DNA of 9,500 nt from Pyrobaculum sp. (lineage in GTDB: Archaea > Thermoproteota > Thermoprotei > Thermoproteales > Thermoproteaceae): positions 1 to 9,500 of the forward strand of contig WYEI01000206.1 of assembly GCA_009903905.1 (NCBI GenBank). The letters run 5' to 3'. Shown here piece after piece: positions 6,891 to 9,500 of the stretch. The notes beneath the pieces are model-generated. The model saw only the letters and a program-made list of their open reading frames with translations, was not told the origin of the DNA and searched no databases. Each line of letters begins with the position of its first letter. The first letter of the stretch is position 1. Position numbers and translations under genes: made by a program.

Positions 6891-7429
6891 ATGTACGGAT
6901 GGAGGATGTCCACCCGTCTCTGCCTCGCCACCCCACCATCCACGGAAGCCTTCGTCGCGTGCGGCCTTGGCCCTTCCCTCAACGCGCTCGGGATCAAGAT
7001 TGTGGACGCGTTGCCAAGTGCGCTGATTGCCGTCTCCTACCTATCGGCGACGTATGCGGTTAGGGCCGTCGAGAGCGCCATAAGGTCACTCAACCTAGAG
7101 CTCGAAAACGCCGCAAGGATCCTCGGGACCGGGCCCTTCAGGGCATTGATCTCTATAGCATTGTCCAAAGTAAATAGTGCCGTGATCAACAGAGCGGCCC
7201 TATTTAGCCAGATCCGCCTCGGAGGCTGGCGCCCCGCAAGTCGTGGCGTACCACATCGTGGTGGGCAATACGTCCGTATATCCAGCTTCTATATACATGT
7301 TATCAAGTGTATATAGATTTGGGCCACGACGGGGCGGTCATGTTTTCGGCGGCCCTCGTCCTTTTCGTGTTCGGGGTGCTCCTCGCCTACTGTCTCGCCG
7401 TTAGTCATGCTGGAGCTGAGAAGAGTTAA
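6891..7429 (+). pseudogene. Remnant of a molybdate/tungstate-type ABC transporter permease
   Basis: The pieces match the C-terminal half of ModB/WtpB-like membrane permeases, which would import oxyanions. Frame 1 (about 6950-7220) reads LGIKIVDALPSALIAVSYLS, then AVRAVESAIRSLNLELENAARILGT, the family's cytoplasmic 'EAA' loop region. Frame 2 (from about 7225) continues GAPQVVAYHIVVGNTSVYPASIYMLSSVYRF. Frame 3 (from about 7322) ends GHDGAVMFSAALVLFVFGVLLAY...EKS-stop at 7427-7429, the last membrane helix. Two shifts of +1 are thus needed, near 7220 and 7320, and a third is likely before 6950 (another frame reads PRHPTIHG there). The N-terminal half is missing and no substrate-binding or ATPase gene is adjacent. 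I judge it a decayed gene. Confidence 0.75.
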
Positions 7430-7432
7430 GCC

Positions 7433-7676
7433 CAAACTTGGCGGAAAAGTTTTAGTATAACGCCCCACGACATGTGCCCCGAGACCCCGCGGCCAGAGGA
7501 AAGGGAGGCAGAGGGAAAATGGGTCTTAATCCCGGCAGAGCCTGAAGCGCCTGGCCCTCTCGACGGCCTTCCTCCTCGCGGTCTCGTCCATGGACGAGAG
7601 CCCATCCCTCAGTCCGCGGCCTCTAATTCAATGATATCAAAAATTTAAGATAATGCTGGCGATTGTTATAATAAAT
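7433..7676. other. Gene-poor stretch between the permease remnant and the PaREP-like gene
   Basis: No convincing gene. On the minus strand a short frame (ATG at 7590-7592, stop TAA at 7527-7529) encodes 21 residues, MDETARRKAVERARRFRLCRD. It is open upstream (GLRDGLSS before the Met) and may be the tail of a lost gene. From 7624 on, the sequence turns A/T-rich, a change of base composition that leads into the promoter of the next gene. Confidence 0.4.
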
Positions 7677-7694
7677 ACGCCATCTTAATGGCGT
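7677..7694 (+). promoter_or_regulatory. Operator-like inverted repeat upstream of the PaREP-like gene
   Basis: A perfect 7-bp inverted repeat, ACGCCAT-CTTA-ATGGCGT, sits just upstream of the TATA box (7699-7709). The position would suit a site for a dimeric DNA-binding regulator acting on this promoter. No regulator gene is adjacent. Confidence 0.45.
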
Positions 7695-7698
7695 CAAG

Positions 7699-7709
7699 AT
7701 TTATAAAAT
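7699..7709 (+). promoter_or_regulatory. TATA box of the PaREP-like gene
   Basis: The sequence atttataaaat is centred 23-24 nt before the ATG at 7728, matching the leaderless spacing seen elsewhere in the window. Confidence 0.65.
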
Positions 7710-7727
7710 CGGCTGACGCTGTAGAGT

Positions 7728-8909
7728 ATGCGGGATGCCGCAAAGGGGGATCACAGCAGTGTAGATGACGTTGTGTTCTACCTGTCCGTACCCAGAGAGG
7801 AGGATGACCGCATAGTTGCCGAGAGTAAATGGGTGAGGTCTCTCCTTGGCCGCCCCGTCAAAAGCTGGCGGGAGCTTGTAGACGCTATAGACTGGAGCTG
7901 GGTTTTGGGGAGGGCAAAGGAACTGGCCGACGCGGTGAGGCCTTGGATAGTAGGCCACGAGGAGGCAGACGAGGTGGAGAGGATAAAACTCCTCGAAAAG
8001 ATGCTGGAGGAGCTCGCGCTTTTCGTCCGCTTTATCAAGGCTAGGAAGGGGCTAGACGACGGCAGGTGGCGGGAGGAAAGAGCCAGAAGGCTGGCCAAAG
8101 CCGTGGAGACCCTAAGCGGGAGGAAGATAACCGGTAAATACGCAGATGAGTTTGCAGAGCTGATTATAGAGAGCGCAGAGAGATGTAGCGGCGAATTCAC
8201 AGAGGATCTTGAGTTGCGTATCGATTGTCCGGAGGAGTATGGGAGACGTCTAAAAAAGCGTCTTGACAAGCTGGCCAGAAAGCTCGCCAGCGACCTCAAG
8301 GAAGATGTAAAGAAGATTATGTCAGAGTTTTGGATCATCGGGGTCGGCCTCAGCGATAGGGATGGCGTTGAGAGGGTCAAGAGATGGTTTTGGGACATCC
8401 TCGAAATTGTTCCGCGTGCGACGAATGTTTGGGAGATCATCGCCGTCCTTGACGACGCGTACTGCCTCGCTAAGGACTGCGCGAAAGATGATGTGGCCAA
8501 GAGGTTTATCGCCCCCGCCCTGAAGCTGATTATGTTAGACAAGACTCTCAGAGGCAAATATCCCAAGGATGAGGCCTTGTTGTACTCCAGAGAGATGATC
8601 GGCGCAGCGATAAAGGACTCTATGGGGCCGGATGAGGTCGCGCTGACTATCGGAGGTGAGCTGGGAGGCGGCGCCGCGTTTCTGAACCTCGCCGCGCTAC
8701 GGTTGTTGAACGAACTTCTGCCCAACGAGATGAAGTTTAAAGTGCAGTTGTATGCGTACAGGGGCATATATTATGTGACAAGCGAAATTCTGCCCAACGA
8801 GGTGAGAATCTACCTAAAGCCATATCCAAAGAAGGGCACATACTACCGCATAATTGCCACCGGCGAAGATGCGGCGAGGTTTATGCGCCTATTGGTAGGG
8901 AGCACCTAG
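7728..8909 (+). CDS. Large charged hypothetical protein, PaREP2b-like, C-terminus frameshifted
   Basis: The 393-residue product is very rich in Lys, Arg, Glu and Asp and mostly helical in appearance. It includes WRELVDAIDWSWVLGRAKEL (about 46-65), a coiled-coil-like middle (KRLDKLARKLASDLKEDVKKI) and a C-terminal region with LLPNEMKFKVQLYAYRGIYY partly repeated as ILPNEVRIYLKPYPKKGTYY. This style and the genomic setting suggest the PaREP2b family, a multi-copy Pyrobaculum family known for frequent frameshifts. I recall it only in outline, so the assignment is tentative. The frame stops at 8907-8909, but the adjoining frame continues as EHLDGFKRYAELADAVERW to a TGA at 8972-8974. One missing G in the ggg at 8898-8900 explains the break. 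It has a good promoter, so it may still be expressed in shortened form. No catalytic motif seen. Confidence 0.65.
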   Translation: MRDAAKGDHSSVDDVVFYLSVPREEDDRIVAESKWVRSLLGRPVKSWRELVDAIDWSWVLGRAKELADAVRPWIVGHEEADEVERIKLLEKMLEELALFVRFIKARKGLDDGRWREERARRLAKAVETLSGRKITGKYADEFAELIIESAERCSGEFTEDLELRIDCPEEYGRRLKKRLDKLARKLASDLKEDVKKIMSEFWIIGVGLSDRDGVERVKRWFWDILEIVPRATNVWEIIAVLDDAYCLAKDCAKDDVAKRFIAPALKLIMLDKTLRGKYPKDEALLYSREMIGAAIKDSMGPDEVALTIGGELGGGAAFLNLAALRLLNELLPNEMKFKVQLYAYRGIYYVTSEILPNEVRIYLKPYPKKGTYYRIIATGEDAARFMRLLVGST

Positions 8910-8974
8910 ACGGCTTCAAGCGCTACGCCGAACTCGCAGACGCCGTCGAGAGGTGGCTAGAGGAGATGGGCTGA
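8900..8974 (+). pseudogene. Detached C-terminal tail of the PaREP-like gene
   Basis: The frame shifted by one base from the 393-codon ORF reads EHLDGFKRYAELADAVERW, then LEEMG and TGA. It joins naturally to ARFMRLLVG of the main ORF if ggg (8898-8900) was once gggg. It is a plausible amphipathic helix and has no start codon of its own. Confidence 0.6.
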
Positions 8975-9039
8975 TGAGTCCCACCCATGGGCCGCCTGAA
9001 AGGGGGACACCGCATCTCTCGCACGAGACCGAGCTCAGC

Positions 9040-9121
9040 CTACCTCGTGCTCCTCTTCGCCAGATATTGCGCATATATTTGACGGCCGTTGCCGCAACTT
9101 CTCCAGCTGAGTCCTCCTCAT
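9040..9121 (-). pseudogene. Decayed second copy of the 50-residue cysteine protein gene
   Basis: The minus strand matches the C-terminal 30 codons of the gene at 5852-6004. The shared pieces are ATGAGGAGG, CAGCTGGAGAAGT and ATATGCGCA followed by ATCTGGC. The part equal to residues 1-20 of the intact protein is missing. A two-base gap after the LEK codons and a seven-base gap before TATATGCGCA break the frame; near the end the original frame returns as YAQYLAKR and a TAG stop at 9040-9042. It lies between the PaREP-like gene and the DHH gene, in the same orientation as the intact copy. Confidence 0.75.
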
Positions 9122-9150
9122 TAAGCGCTTTGGCGTTGCAACTTTAGGGT

Positions 9151-9167
9151 AATAAGAAGTACTTATT
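9151..9167 (-). terminator. Weak hairpin over the stop codon of the DHH gene
   Basis: The inverted repeat AATAAG-AAGTA-CTTATT overlaps the TAA at 9163-9165. On the minus strand the sequence after the stop is T-rich (acttcttatt). It may help transcription end, but A/T-only stems are weak at high temperature. Confidence 0.25.
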
Positions 9168-9500
9168 GTGTTAACGGCTCGGCGTTTGCGTCTATCTGCT
9201 TAACGATCCTCCTAAGTAAACGGGGCAGTCGTGTCTTAGCGACGTCTTCGCGTATTATGGCCACGGCCGCCTCTTTGTGGCCGCCGCCGGCGCCCAACGA
9301 TTTCGCCAACGTCGCGACGTCGAAGCCGCGGGACCTCATCACAACGTGTACGCCGTCTTCCTTCCGCGAAGCCACCAGTGCGATGCTACACCCGATGGAC
9401 AACAGAAGCGACGCCACGTCGGCCTCGTAGGCGCCCACGTGCGATGTACATATCACGCCGAGGGAGGACCTATAAGCCTCTAGCCTCTTCATCCCTTTCA
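9163..9500 (-). CDS. DHH/DHHA1-domain phosphoesterase, C-terminal part (runs off the window)
   Basis: The last 112 codons of a gene that begins beyond 9500. The sequence fits the DHHA1 domain of archaeal RecJ/NrnA-like phosphoesterases, which hydrolyse phosphodiester bonds in single-stranded nucleic acids or small nucleotides. Signs are YEADVASLLLSIGCSIALVAS, the strand VHVVMRSRG, and the substrate-binding glycine motif GAGGGHKEAA near the C-terminus. The catalytic DHH Asp/His motifs would be in the missing N-terminal part, so activity cannot be judged here. An internal ATG exists at 9490-9492, but the frame is open to the window edge and the domain is clearly incomplete. The exact subfamily is open. 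Confidence 0.85.
   Translation of the reverse strand, partial: KGMKRLEAYRSSLGVICTSHVGAYEADVASLLLSIGCSIALVASRKEDGVHVVMRSRGFDVATLAKSLGAGGGHKEAAVAIIREDVAKTRLPRLLRRIVKQIDANAEPLTQ

Noticed and set aside
7778..8767. A 329-codon open frame on the minus strand opposite the PaREP-like gene
   Set aside because: It is Ser/Ala/Arg-rich low-complexity sequence, as expected from the antisense of a Lys/Glu/Arg-rich gene in G+C-rich DNA, and has no promoter at the usual spacing.
8972..9000. Possible C/D box sRNA (TGATGA at 8972-8977 followed by CTGA at 8996)
   Set aside because: No C' box and no terminal D box at suitable spacing; the TGATGA belongs to the end of the shifted PaREP-like tail.

Overview
The window looks like chromosomal DNA of a hyperthermophilic crenarchaeon of the order Thermoproteales, most likely Pyrobaculum or Thermoproteus. 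The signs are a high G+C content, many GTG starts, A/T-rich TATA boxes lying about 20-25 nt before the start codons (leaderless mRNAs), a tRNA gene with introns at non-canonical positions, and a probable PaREP-type gene family. The assignment rests on recognising proteins by eye; no search was run.

Layout. Positions 1-463 (minus) are the N-terminal part of prolyl-tRNA synthetase. Next on the same strand are a TrmI-type tRNA m1A methyltransferase (493-1257) and an unrecognised membrane protein (1396 to about 2091). A plus-strand tRNA-Arg(CCU) gene follows at 2109-2230 with two small introns, one in the anticodon stem (30/31) and one in the T loop (56/57). A signal-peptide/C-terminal-anchor surface protein (2268-2978) and the KEOPS kinase Bud32 (3083-3712) lie on the minus strand. 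Bud32 is divergent from a PflX/COG1313-like radical SAM protein (3754-4875), and the two share one palindromic TATA box. A short hairpin after the radical SAM gene resembles an IS200/IS605 end. Then come a 296-residue minus-strand protein that may contain a degenerate PLD-like domain (4919-5809), a 50-residue Cys-containing protein (5852-6004, minus), and a divergent zinc-ribbon protein (6063-6605, plus).

From about 6.6 to 9.1 kb the sequence looks accessory or decaying. It holds a fragmentary minus-strand ORF, a frameshifted remnant of a molybdate/tungstate-type ABC permease, a gene-poor stretch, a PaREP2b-like ORF with a well-formed promoter and a frameshifted C-terminus, and a broken second copy of the 50-residue gene. 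The window ends inside a DHH/DHHA1 phosphoesterase gene (9163-9500, minus).

Functional theme. The left part is rich in tRNA biology: ProRS, TrmI, tRNA-Arg(CCU) and the KEOPS subunit Bud32. The tRNA has U36 and A37, so it is a predicted KEOPS t6A substrate. Its A58, the predicted TrmI target, is separated from the rest of the T loop by an intron until splicing. The clearest unusual features are this doubly split tRNA, the symmetric divergent promoter, and the pair of 50-residue gene copies (one intact, one decayed) that bracket the accessory segment.
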